Virus record (IMG/VR): IMGVR_UViG_3300044622_000236
Location: 1 to 42,238 of that record
Length of the DNA stretch: 42,238 nt
From: a virus
Direction: 5' to 3' (one strand)
A program made the translations under genes and the position numbers. How positions within the stretch are numbered: the first letter of the stretch is position 1; each line of letters opens with the position of its first letter. Below, piece after piece: positions 1 to 9,300 of the stretch. The notes below the pieces were generated by a model. It did no database searches. It saw only the letters and a program-made list of their open reading frames with translations, and had not been told where the DNA came from.

Positions 1-287
1 CAACGGGCGGAACATGGGTTAGCGCAGGCACGAACTCCGGGGTTGAGTACAACATTACCGGCACAGCGTTTACTGTCGGCACCGGACGCATCTTGGCGAC
101 GGGGTTTTTCCAAGGCTCCAATCAGGGCTCCAACAGCATTGACATCTTAAAGGAAGCATTGTTTGCGTCCCAACTGGAGCGCGATCCTTTTGTCCCAACC
201 CCTTATGAGTTGACGCTAGCCTGCGCGGCTGCAAGCAACGGGGATCAGGTGTTTGGCTCTTTGGACTGGGAAGAGATAAGCCGTTAA
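1..287 (+). CDS. C-terminal part of a virion structural protein (cut at left edge)
   Basis: The frame is open from the first complete codon at position 3 to the TAA ending at 287, so the true start lies outside the window. The visible 94 residues start with a Gly/Thr/Asn-rich, beta-looking stretch (TGTAFTVGTGR) and end in an acidic tail (DWEEISR). A TTG codon at 93 could be read as a start, but the frame continues upstream without a stop and with the same composition, so truncation is the better reading. I do not recognise the family. Its place at the head of the late plus-strand cluster, 37 nt before the 865-aa virion-type gene, suggests a tail or head-tail component. Confidence 0.6.
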   Translation, partial: TGGTWVSAGTNSGVEYNITGTAFTVGTGRILATGFFQGSNQGSNSIDILKEALFASQLERDPFVPTPYELTLACAAASNGDQVFGSLDWEEISR

Positions 288-324
288 TGATACCATCCAG
301 ACAGATTGACCCCGTGAGGGCGGC

Positions 325-2922
325 ATGAACCAGAATTCTTATTCAAGTGGGGCTGTCCCCCAGCCTAACCCCTCGTACCCGATGGCCGGGATGCACAGCA
401 GCGCCTACGCGCCGCCGCTTAACTATAACCAGCCGACCGAGGTTGTCGGGGGCTACGATGCCCAGATTAACCCCATGACGGGGCAGGAAATCCCCCAGAC
501 CAACTTTGCCCGAGGTGGCAACGTGAATTCAGAAGCCGGACTTGCCTCCCTCCTTGCCTCGCGTGGCCGCAACGGCGACAGCATGCTGGTCCACATGGCC
601 CCTAATGAAGTTAAGGGCCTTCAGTCATTGGCTATGGCCCACGGTGGTAGCCTGACGGTCAACCCAGAGACGGGGCTAGTAGAAGCGAACTTCCTCAAGA
701 GTCTTCTGCCAACCATCATTGGCGCAGTTCTTACCCCGCTTACAGGGGGTCTTATCAACCCGTTGACCGCTGGCTTGCTTGTCGGTGGCGTTGAGGGGCT
801 CCGTACCGGTGACATCGGTAAGGGGCTGATGGCAGGACTTGGCGCGTATGGCGGTGCGGGGCTTAGCAGTGCGTTGGCCGGTGCGGGTGCTGCAGCAAAA
901 GCCGGGGTAGGAGAGTTGGCTAAAACGGCTGGCACAGAAGCCGCCGCCGCCGCTGCTAAAGAAGGTGCCACTCAGGCTGCTCAAGAGGCTGCTAAACAAG
1001 CAGCTATGAAGGAAGCGGCACAGGCACAGATTCAGAAACAGATCGCTACCAAGGGTATGTTTGGGCGCTTGCCCGAAGGCGTGGCGAGTTTCAAAAACAT
1101 CGGCGCTGGTGCTGGGGAAATCTTTAAGACTGGCGGTGCTGGCCTTGGCGGTATTGGCGGCACGGGCGCAGCCGGAGCTACACTAGGCAATGTAGGTATG
1201 ATTCAAAAGGCAGGTCTTACCTCTGCCGGTCTTAGTGCGCTTACTCCTGAAATGAAACCGCCTAAAAACTCACCGATTGACACGTCGTACTACGAGTCGT
1301 ATGGCTATGACCCTGAAGAAGGACGGTTTCTTGGCGGTGAATGGCAGAAAAATTATCCTGACTTCCCCGGCTACGCTGAGGGCGGCGAAGTAGGAGTTAA
1401 TCAAAATTCTATCCAAGATTATAAGCTGATGCCGCTTGATCCTAGTCAGGCGCAGCCTAACTCTGCTAAAGCTGGGTGGATGGAGTTCATGCAAAAAAAC
1501 CCGAACGAGCAGAAAGCATTTATTGATGCGGGTTATCCGGCTTCTTACTTTCAGCAGGATCCACAAACTTTTACTGGGGCGCGTCCGTTTATTCCCGGTA
1601 AAGACGAGGCTCTTTACGCTGAGGAAACAGCGCGTATTGCTAAAGCTAATACTCCGCAGGCTCCGGCTGGCGTTGCGGCTAATCTTGAAGACTACATGTC
1701 GCAGTTGAATAAGTTTGTTGCCTCTCCTATTGCTGCGCCGCCGCGCAAGACGCCCCCGCCTGACACTACGCCGCCTACGAGAACCGGTCCTCCGGATCGT
1801 GATCGTTTTAGGGACTTTGACGGCGTTGATTTTTCCGGTATTGATTTTGGAAATTTTATGGGCGGCGGGATGAATGGCCTCGCTAGCATCATTAACAACA
1901 ATTTTCGAGGAAACGATAGCCGTATGCAGTGGGACCCGGACACCGGGTCTTTCACCCAGCCGGGTATGAACAGGCCGCAGCCCCCTGCACCTGTTATGCT
2001 TCCTCAACAGCCCTCGTACGATTTCAGCGGGTATGCAGGCCGGGGCGGAAGGGGGTTTGATACTGAGCCGATGGCTTATGATACATCTGCATATCAGCAG
2101 CCTGAGCCGGTCTACCAGCCCCCTGCGTATCAAGAGCCGGAGGTCCGCGACTTCATTCCTCGCGGTATGCAGGACGAGCCGGTGTTTGATTATGCGCCTC
2201 CTGTGTACGAGCCTCCTGCTTATCAGCAGCCTGAACCGGTGTTTGATTACATGCCCCCTGCCTACGAGCGCCCTGCGTATCAAGAGCCGGAGGTCCGCGA
2301 CTTTATCCCGCGTACGACACAAGATGAGCCGGTGTTTGACTATATGCCCTCTGTCTACCAGCCCCCTGCATATCAGCAGCCTGAGCCGGTCTACCAGCCC
2401 CCTGCGTATCAAGAGCCGGAGGTCCGCGACTTTATCCCGCGTACGACACAAGATGAGCCGGTGTTTGACTATATGCCCTCTGTCTACGAGCCCTTTGCAT
2501 ACCAGCAGCCTGAGCCGGTCTATACCCCGCGTGGCGAGACGATACCGACTGCTCCGTACTATCAGCCAACATATGAACCGACGTACGAGCCTTCTAGGTT
2601 TGATTCGTTTGACGCGGGCCAGTTTGAGTCGATGTTTGCTGGCGGTGGTTCAGTGCAATACGCTGCTGCTGGCAAGCTTTTGCGTGGTCCCGGTGACGGC
2701 ATGTCGGACGACATCAAAGCGAACATTAGTGGTAAGCAGGAAGCCCGCCTTGCAGACGGTGAGTTTGTAATCCCGGCAGACGTTGTTTCCCACTTGGGTA
2801 ACGGGTCGAGTGATGCAGGATCCCGCAAGCTTTACAAGATGATGGCGCAGATCCGCAAGGCGAGGACTGGCAAGAGCAAGCAGGCCCCTGCGGTCAATGT
2901 CGATAAGTATCTTCCGGCATGA
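325..2922 (+). CDS. Large Pro/Tyr/Gln-rich virion-associated protein with tandem repeats
   Basis: An 865-aa protein in four parts. Residues 1-100 are low complexity. Residues about 125-330 are Gly/Ala-rich and hydrophobic (LLPTIIGAVLTPLTGG), with an Ala-rich helix. Residues about 590-735 are a Pro/Tyr/Gln/Glu repeat region. The conserved C-terminus (about 785-865) contains GPGDGMSDD and ARLADGEFVIPADVV. That C-terminal motif is one I recognise from many uncultured aquatic podovirus-like genomes, where such proteins are annotated as virion or tail-associated. The hydrophobic segment could let an internal protein engage membrane during ejection, but that is inference. The ATG at 325 follows GAGGGCGGC. 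The stop overlaps the next gene (ATGA), so the two are translationally coupled. Confidence 0.7.
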   Translation: MNQNSYSSGAVPQPNPSYPMAGMHSSAYAPPLNYNQPTEVVGGYDAQINPMTGQEIPQTNFARGGNVNSEAGLASLLASRGRNGDSMLVHMAPNEVKGLQSLAMAHGGSLTVNPETGLVEANFLKSLLPTIIGAVLTPLTGGLINPLTAGLLVGGVEGLRTGDIGKGLMAGLGAYGGAGLSSALAGAGAAAKAGVGELAKTAGTEAAAAAAKEGATQAAQEAAKQAAMKEAAQAQIQKQIATKGMFGRLPEGVASFKNIGAGAGEIFKTGGAGLGGIGGTGAAGATLGNVGMIQKAGLTSAGLSALTPEMKPPKNSPIDTSYYESYGYDPEEGRFLGGEWQKNYPDFPGYAEGGEVGVNQNSIQDYKLMPLDPSQAQPNSAKAGWMEFMQKNPNEQKAFIDAGYPASYFQQDPQTFTGARPFIPGKDEALYAEETARIAKANTPQAPAGVAANLEDYMSQLNKFVASPIAAPPRKTPPPDTTPPTRTGPPDRDRFRDFDGVDFSGIDFGNFMGGGMNGLASIINNNFRGNDSRMQWDPDTGSFTQPGMNRPQPPAPVMLPQQPSYDFSGYAGRGGRGFDTEPMAYDTSAYQQPEPVYQPPAYQEPEVRDFIPRGMQDEPVFDYAPPVYEPPAYQQPEPVFDYMPPAYERPAYQEPEVRDFIPRTTQDEPVFDYMPSVYQPPAYQQPEPVYQPPAYQEPEVRDFIPRTTQDEPVFDYMPSVYEPFAYQQPEPVYTPRGETIPTAPYYQPTYEPTYEPSRFDSFDAGQFESMFAGGGSVQYAAAGKLLRGPGDGMSDDIKANISGKQEARLADGEFVIPADVVSHLGNGSSDAGSRKLYKMMAQIRKARTGKSKQAPAVNVDKYLPA
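2091..2530 (+). repeat. In-frame tandem repeats (129/150 bp units) in the 865-aa protein
   Basis: The block beginning CAAGAGCCGGAGGTCCGCGA recurs at 2131, 2281 and 2410, giving unit lengths of 150 and 129 bp. Both are multiples of three, so the frame is kept. A second block, TATCAGCAGCCTGAGCC, recurs at 2091 and 2371, and in variants. The units encode a Pro/Tyr-rich motif of the form YQxPEPVYxPPAYQEPEVRD. The second and third units are almost identical in DNA, which indicates recent duplication. Confidence 0.9.
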
Positions 2923-3374
2923 ATATTCGCCAATTCACGAATAGCGAAGACGACTTGAAGAAGATCATCGAGCTTCTTGCCGGTCACTTTGTGCCCGAAC
3001 ATAAGATGGGTCCGCTAAGCGCCGCCAACGTCAATCTTGAAAAGGGCGTAAAGTGGGTAGTATTCAATGTGAACCAGATGGCGTTTGGCGTTGAAGACGA
3101 GGGCAAGCTTATTGGCTCCCTTGGATTGCATCGAACTTCACCTTGGTATTCTGATTCCGAGTATTTGGCAGACGGCTGGTTCTATGTTCTGCCTGAATAC
3201 CGCAAAACTGGCGTAGGTAAAATGTTGATTGACGGGGCTAAAAAGTTTGCTGATGAAGTTAAACTGCCGTTGATCATCGGGGTCTTCACCAGCGAAGACG
3301 CGGAAACAAAAGCTAAAGTCATGCAGAAAATGGGCATGACCATGGTCGGCGGCATGTTTGCCGTAGGAGTTTAG
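2919..3374 (+). CDS. GNAT-family N-acetyltransferase
   Basis: A 151-aa protein with the layout of a GNAT acyltransferase, which transfers an acetyl group from acetyl-CoA to an amine. Beta strands at about residues 62-70 and 86-91 precede motif A, R95-K-T-G-V-G100, the pyrophosphate-binding loop, followed by helix MLIDGAKKFAD. The C-terminal AKVMQKMGMTMVGGMF matches motif B, typical of the family. Length is normal for GNAT. It starts inside the stop of the 865-aa gene (ATGA) and ends 2 nt before the next structural gene, so it is part of the late operon. The substrate is unknown; a virion or host protein is possible. Confidence 0.8.
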   Translation: MNIRQFTNSEDDLKKIIELLAGHFVPEHKMGPLSAANVNLEKGVKWVVFNVNQMAFGVEDEGKLIGSLGLHRTSPWYSDSEYLADGWFYVLPEYRKTGVGKMLIDGAKKFADEVKLPLIIGVFTSEDAETKAKVMQKMGMTMVGGMFAVGV

Positions 3375-3376
3375 TT

Positions 3377-4738
3377 ATGTGCGGTGGCGGCGGTAGTTCA
3401 GCACCTACTCAACAGACAGTCACTCAGGTCACGATACCACCTGAGTTAATGCCCTATGCCAAGAAGGCTCTTGGCACTGCGGAAGATCTTGTCTATAAAC
3501 AGCCGTATCAGACTTATGAGGGTCAGCGTCTTGCTGGGCTTAATCCGCTTCAGCAGCAGGGGATAAGAGGCACCGCAGAGCTTGGGCCGACTCAACAGAT
3601 TGCGCAAGCTTCTGGGCTAGCAGGGCTAGTTGGTCAACAGGCAGGGCAGATGGGGTCGTCCTTTCAGCCGATGCAATACCAGCCGATTGGGGTGTCCTAC
3701 ACGGGTACGCAGGCCCCGCAGTTGCAGCAGTACCAGATGGGTCCGGCGGAGCGTGTCGGTGCTCCGTCGTTGCAGCAGTTCCAGATGGCAGGTCCTCAGC
3801 AGGTTGGCGCTGACCGGTTTGGCACGCAGGCTATGCAGGACTACATGTCGCCCTATATGAGCGGCGTGGTTGAGCAGCAGAAGCGTGCGGCGGTGCAGGA
3901 CTATGCTCGTCAGATGCCGGGGCTTCAGGCGCAGGGCATCCGTTCCGGAGCTCGTGGGGGTACCCGCGAGGCGCTGCTTCAGGCTGAGGCTAATCGAAAT
4001 CTTCAGCAACAGCTACAAGGCATTCAAGCGACGGGGAGTCAACAGGCGTTTCAGCAGGCGGCGCAGCAGTTTGGTGCGGATCGTGCGGCTCAGATGCAGG
4101 CGGCGATGGCTAATCAGCAGGCCGGACTCACCACAGGTCAGCAGAATCTTGCTGCACTACTCGGTGTTCAGCAGTTGGGTGCTCAGACGGGGCTTCAGGC
4201 AGCTCTAGCCAATCAGCAGGCTGGGATGCAGACGGGGCAGGCTAATCTTCAGGCGTTGCTCGGGACCCAGCAGTTAGGTGCGCAGACGGGGCTACAGTCG
4301 CAGCAGCTTAATCAGGCCGCGCAGTTGCAGGCTCAGCAGCAGGCGCTTGGTCAGAATCAGGCCGCGCAGCAGGCTATGGAGCAGTCCCGTCAGTTCGGCG
4401 CTAATCTTGGCCTTCAGGGTCTACAGCAGCAGTTGGCCGCTGCGGGCACACTTGGACAGCTTGGTCAGCAGCAGTTCGGTCAGCAGCAGATGGCGTCGCA
4501 GGCTCAACAGCAGACCGGCGCTCAAATGCAGCAGCTTGAACAGCAGCGTCTGCAGATGGCATACGAGGACTTCCTTAACCGTCAGCGGTACCCGTATCAA
4601 CAGCTTGGCTTTATGTCCGACCTCATCCGTGGTACACCTACGGCTGGCGGAGTTGAAAAAATTTATGGGTCAACTTCTAGCCCTATCGGCGCACTCGCCG
4701 GTCTAGGGGGCCTGTACATGGCTAACAAGGGGGGCTAA
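3377..4738 (+). CDS. Gln-rich virion structural protein
   Basis: A 453-aa protein starting MCGGGGSSAP and extremely rich in Gln, Ala, Leu and Gly. Residues about 60-430 look like long alpha-helical, coiled-coil material. The N-terminal region IPPELMPYAKKALGTAEDL resembles the start of structural proteins found before internal virion proteins in many aquatic phages. The Cys at position 2 in MCGGGG is notable; it could be a modification or disulfide site, but no signal peptide precedes it, so I do not call it a lipoprotein. A 33-residue repeat occurs at about residues 245-310. It sits between the acetyltransferase and the 527-aa protein, with gaps of 2-3 nt. An internal core or tail protein is inferred. 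Confidence 0.6.
   Translation: MCGGGGSSAPTQQTVTQVTIPPELMPYAKKALGTAEDLVYKQPYQTYEGQRLAGLNPLQQQGIRGTAELGPTQQIAQASGLAGLVGQQAGQMGSSFQPMQYQPIGVSYTGTQAPQLQQYQMGPAERVGAPSLQQFQMAGPQQVGADRFGTQAMQDYMSPYMSGVVEQQKRAAVQDYARQMPGLQAQGIRSGARGGTREALLQAEANRNLQQQLQGIQATGSQQAFQQAAQQFGADRAAQMQAAMANQQAGLTTGQQNLAALLGVQQLGAQTGLQAALANQQAGMQTGQANLQALLGTQQLGAQTGLQSQQLNQAAQLQAQQQALGQNQAAQQAMEQSRQFGANLGLQGLQQQLAAAGTLGQLGQQQFGQQQMASQAQQQTGAQMQQLEQQRLQMAYEDFLNRQRYPYQQLGFMSDLIRGTPTAGGVEKIYGSTSSPIGALAGLGGLYMANKGG
4109..4306 (+). repeat. 99-bp direct repeat (33 codons) in the Gln-rich protein
   Basis: Two consecutive 99-bp units start at 4109 and 4208. Both encode the pattern ANQQAGxxTGQxNLxALLG followed by xQQLGAQTGLQ. They differ by scattered substitutions, so this is an older duplication than the repeats at 2.1-2.5 kb. 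Confidence 0.8.
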
Positions 4739-4741
4739 TCA

Positions 4742-6325
4742 ATGTCGCGTGAAATGTACGGGATTAGCGCACTTGACCCAAGAGTTGCGGCTACCGATAA
4801 GTTTATTCAGGATAAGCAGATTCCTCCTGATAAAGTTGAGGATTTTCTTTTGTCGATGGGTGCCGACCCAAAGTTGGCTAGCCTTGTCTTCAAGTACCGC
4901 CGTGTCCAAGAAGCCGCTAAGCAACAGCAGGCTCAGCCGCCCACTGCTAGCGTAGATCAGGAAGTATCTAGTCAGTACGCCCAGTTGAAGCAGCGAGAGC
5001 GTATGGGTCAGGGTGTGGCTGGTATGCCTGCACCGAATCTTGCCCGTGCCCCGATGCAAGGTGGTATTACAGGTCAGCCCATGCCGCAGATGGCCGGGGG
5101 CGGTATCGTTGCGTTTGCTAAGGGCGGTAGATCGCCTAGAACTTACACCGTAGATCCCGAAGGTAACGTTGATATCGGTAGTGCTGGCGATCTTATTCCT
5201 TATGAAACTGAAGCGCCCCCGCCAAAGTCCTCAAGTAAAGCAGGGGTACTTAGACGTATTGTAGGTAATCCTATAGTACGCCGCGCTGGTGGGCTTGGTA
5301 TATTAGCGACCGCACTCGGCGCATTTTTAGGTGATGACGAGCCTAAGGCTGAAGGAGCTACGGTAGAAGAAGCGCCGAGCGGCACTGAATTTACTCCAGA
5401 AGAAATCGCCATACTTGCTAGAGATCAAGCCGCGCAAAAGGAAGATACACAGGTGGCAACGCCCACTAAAATTAATCTTCCTGCTGCACCAACTTTCAAG
5501 CGGCCTGATCTGACGCCGTTTACCGAAGCCATCGCTGAGGCTAAGAAACGTGTGCCTAAAGATCGTGAGGCTGCTCTTGCTGAAGAAATGGCCCGCGAAG
5601 AACAACTTGGTGAGACAAAGGTTATCGAGGCGCGGGGCAAAGAACTTAAAGCCCAGCGAGAAAAGGCCGTTACATCACCAGAGAAGAAGTTCTGGCTTGC
5701 GTTTGCGCAGGCTGGCTTTGCTGCATCTGCCAAGGGGGCTCGTAACCTTTGGGAGACACTGTCAATTGGTGGCGTTGAAGGTATGAAAGCCTACGAAGCC
5801 ATGAAAGACAAGGAAGCCGCTACGCTTGAAAAGATTGCGGATAAAGAACTGCAGCTTACTAGCATGAGCGCGGCCATCAAGCGTGGTGCCATGGAGCGTG
5901 GTGATAAACGGTTTGATGATGCTAGGCGTGAATACCAGACGCTTCAGTTACAACATGCTGCTCAGATGGCTTCTATTGCCACTGCTGAAAATGCGTTTGG
6001 TGCAAACATCTATGGCACTCAGGTTCAATCTGCCAATACTCAGGCTCAAATCGCCGCTGGAGATCGTCGTGCTAGCAGGGTTGCAGGGGCCAAAGCGGGT
6101 AACCTTGATAGCCTGATCGCCAGTGCAGTTGCTAAGGCAAACGATTTCAGGTTGCCCGCTCAAGAACGAGCAACGTATCAAAAACTTGTAGATAGACTTG
6201 TCCGACAAAGAGCCGAAATTGAAGCCACTGAGTCTGGAGTGCTATCTACTCAAGCAAGGATAGCAGCAGATACGGCTATGATTCCCAATATGAATGACGG
6301 CTTTGACAGCTTAGAAAGGCAGTAA
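4742..6325 (+). CDS. Internal virion/tail-type protein, helical
   Basis: A 527-aa protein. Residues 1-75 form a compact helical N-terminus (MYGISALDPRVAATDKF). Residues about 115-130 contain MAGGGIVAFAKGG, a Gly-rich motif that recurs in structural proteins of uncultured podovirus-like phages. Residues about 175-200 hold a short hydrophobic segment (GGLGILATALGAFLG). Residues about 240-500 are charged and mostly alpha-helical with coiled-coil character (EEMAREEQL, KDKEAATLEKIADKEL). No enzyme motif is visible. It lies 3 nt after the Gln-rich gene and 1 nt before the giant protein, so the three probably form one internal-virion module. The exact role is not recognisable. Confidence 0.55.
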   Translation: MSREMYGISALDPRVAATDKFIQDKQIPPDKVEDFLLSMGADPKLASLVFKYRRVQEAAKQQQAQPPTASVDQEVSSQYAQLKQRERMGQGVAGMPAPNLARAPMQGGITGQPMPQMAGGGIVAFAKGGRSPRTYTVDPEGNVDIGSAGDLIPYETEAPPPKSSSKAGVLRRIVGNPIVRRAGGLGILATALGAFLGDDEPKAEGATVEEAPSGTEFTPEEIAILARDQAAQKEDTQVATPTKINLPAAPTFKRPDLTPFTEAIAEAKKRVPKDREAALAEEMAREEQLGETKVIEARGKELKAQREKAVTSPEKKFWLAFAQAGFAASAKGARNLWETLSIGGVEGMKAYEAMKDKEAATLEKIADKELQLTSMSAAIKRGAMERGDKRFDDARREYQTLQLQHAAQMASIATAENAFGANIYGTQVQSANTQAQIAAGDRRASRVAGAKAGNLDSLIASAVAKANDFRLPAQERATYQKLVDRLVRQRAEIEATESGVLSTQARIAADTAMIPNMNDGFDSLERQ

Positions 6326-6326
6326 C

Positions 6327-9300
6327 ATGCCCCGCTATGTAGTAACGATGCCCGATGGCAAGAAGTACGCCATCAATGGCCCTGCAGGCGCTAGTAAAGA
6401 GCAAGTTATAGCAGCCGTACAGCGTCGGATAGGCGCGGGCGAAGAGAAAGACACCACTCTTGGTGGTGAACTTAAAGAAGCCGTCAAGGGTTTTATTCCC
6501 GGCGCGGCTGGGCTTCTTGAGACTGCTGCTACTGGTGCCGCTGCGCTTCTTCCTGAAGAACAGGAGATGGCTGTACGCGCCAAGGCTGCGCAGTTAGCTG
6601 GTGCAGCACGCGAAACATTTGAAGCCGCCCCCGGTTACGGGGAGTCAGTCGGTCGTAAGTTTGGTGAGGCTCTTGGTTCGACCGCCCCGTTCTTTGCGCT
6701 TGGCCCTCTCGGTGCCGCTGGTAGGGCGGGTGCATTAGGGCTTGGTGTTGGCGCGGGTGCTGGCGAGGCTCGGCAACGCGCTGAAGAGGAAGGTGGCGAA
6801 GAAGCCAAGGGTACTGCCACTGCTGCAGGTGCCGTCATTGGTGCTAGCGAAGCCATCCCTGTCTTTAATTTTATAAAGCGTCTGCCCGGCAACATGCAGA
6901 TGTCTATAGTGGATCGCGTTAAGCGTGCGTTCCTAGCTGGTGGCGAAGAAGGCGCACAGGAAGCTGCTTCTCAGATCGGGCAGAACTTAATCGCCCGTGG
7001 GTTGTACAAGCCAAATCAGGCACTGATTGAGGGCGTGGGCGAAGAAGCCGCGTACGGCGCGGGTGTCGGCGGATTTATCCAAGTCCTTACTGACATGGCA
7101 CTTGGTCGCCGTGCGCAACCGGTCCAGCCCCCACCGCCTAGCGCGGAAGAAAAACTTACTACTCCCCCCGCGCCTCCCACTGCTCCCGCTGGTACTCAAG
7201 CTGCCGCACAGCAAGACGTAGCCGAACAAGTAAAAACAGCAACTACTGTTAAGCAAGCGCTTAGCGAAGAAGACGATGCGGCGGAAGAAGCCCGCCTTGA
7301 GCGCGAGGCTCGTGAAGAGTACGAGCGTCAGCAGGCACTTGCTGATTTGGAACGTCGTGAATACAGCGCACAGACTTTGCGCGAAGCGGCGGAGGCTGAA
7401 GCACTTGCGCCTGTTGATGAGGATGCCCCTTACTACCCACCCACTGCGCGTGAGGCAGATGTTGCACGTGCGATGAGCGAAGAGGCTCGTGCTGCCCTAG
7501 ATATGAATCTGGGTGAGCGCCTCATGGGTGATGAGTCAGAAGAAAAACGTATAAAAGAAAGCGCGGGTAACGGTGCTGCGCTTCAATATCCAGATTACAA
7601 ATCATTTTTAAATGCTGGTTTGCAAGCCGGATTATCTGAACAAGATATTGCAGAAATTACGGGCGTGCGTAATGAGCAAGATTTTTTAGACCTTCGGGAA
7701 CAAGAGATCAATCAGTTTGTTGAAGCCCCTGCCCAAGACGCTGTGCGTCGTGTTTACGAAAAAGGTGGACAGCCGTACTCTTCAAACGCTTTTGGCCCCG
7801 GCAGAAAGGGTGTTGAGTATATTGACGCGGAAGGGGTACAGCAATTTGAGCCGTTTGAAGCGGCTGCTCCTACCACTCCCACCACGGAGATCACAAGTGA
7901 ACCCGTATCAACCCGTGCTGGAGAAGCTGACGTTGGAGCAGCTCCAAGAGGCGCTGCATTGTCTGTACAACGAGGAGCCCCCGCAGGACAAGAAGCTGCA
8001 GGATCTGAAGGTGCAGGAGTGGAGCCTGTTGGCGGTGTTGCTGAGCGGGTTGATGAGAGAGAAGGAGCTGTATCTCCTGCACTGACCGATGATAAGACTA
8101 AAAACGCTCGCGCTGCCGGGCTTGATTATGTCCGTTCTACGGGCAAGGTTGACGCACTGGGGCTGCAAAAGGCTACTGGGCTAAAACTGCCAGAAGTTAG
8201 AGCGCTGCGTGATGCCCTGATCGGTAGCGGGGCGATTGTGCCCGTGCCCGGCAAAAAGAATTTTTATCAGGTGTTTGAGGACTATCGGCCAGCCGCGACT
8301 AAGCCCGTACGCGAAGACGTACAAGACGATACGGACGAAGCTGTAATTGAAGAGGCCCGTGCTCGTGCGGATGCCCGCCTGCGTGCTAAAAATGCTGAAG
8401 CCATAAAGGTTCAGGAAAGGGCAGACGAAGCGTCTGAACGTGCTCCGGCACCGCAACGCCGTCCGACTTTTAAGGGTGTGCCGAAGGGTACGCTGGCTGA
8501 AGATATGCGTATTGCCGCTGCCGCTTTGGATGAGGAGAAGGCCGCTGCCCAGCTTGCTTCCCTTGAGCAACGTATTAATCAGGCTGAAAGACGTTCAAGC
8601 GATAAAACTCTAAAACCCGCTGAGCGTGCTGAACAGCGACGTCTTGTTAAGACTCTTACTGATGAGCTGAGACAGCGCAGGTCCCAGAGAGGGCTTGACT
8701 TGGTTGGCGGCTCAGCCAAACCGTCGCTTAGCCGGGCTGAAACTGAAGTCCTCAACAGCATAAAGTCTGCAGCGCGGTTCTTGAACGCGTCCGGCAAAAT
8801 GAACGACGCCGACCGTGAGCGTTACAACGCTGAGATCAAGAAGCCAAAGCCCGATCTGGCTAAGCTCCGTAAGCTCGTAGACAAGGTTGCGTCCAGAGAA
8901 GACGAAGATGTAGGCGGTATCGAGTCTAACGAGGACTTCTACACGACGCGTGAGCAGTACGAACTGGATGAAGAAGGTACGTACTTCTACACAGAGCGCC
9001 AGAACGAATACACCCGACGTGGTGAACTTAAGCCGCTGAAGTTTCGTCGTGGCGAAGGCAAAGGCTTGTCCGCGAGCGGCGTGCAAGCGACGGTCAGCCG
9101 TATCGTCAAGGGCTGGAAGAACGCGCCCAAGATCAATGTTGTGCAGTCGTATACAGACTTGCCGGGGCAGCACTTCCCTAATACTCAAGGCATATACGCT
9201 GACGGCGAAATTTATCTTGTTGCTGACAACCTCAGTGACGTTGCTGAAGTAAAGGCCACTCTGTTCCACGAGTCGCTCGGTCACTTTGGCTTGGAGCAAG

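Noticed and set aside
1270-2451. Long minus-strand frame (393 codons) opposite the repeat-rich protein
   Set aside because: It arises from the repeat region and has a biased Arg/Leu composition typical of a shadow frame.
2091-2530. CRISPR-like array
   Set aside because: Repeats are in-frame coding units with related rather than unique spacers and no cas genes are near, apart from a lone Cas4-like nuclease far away.
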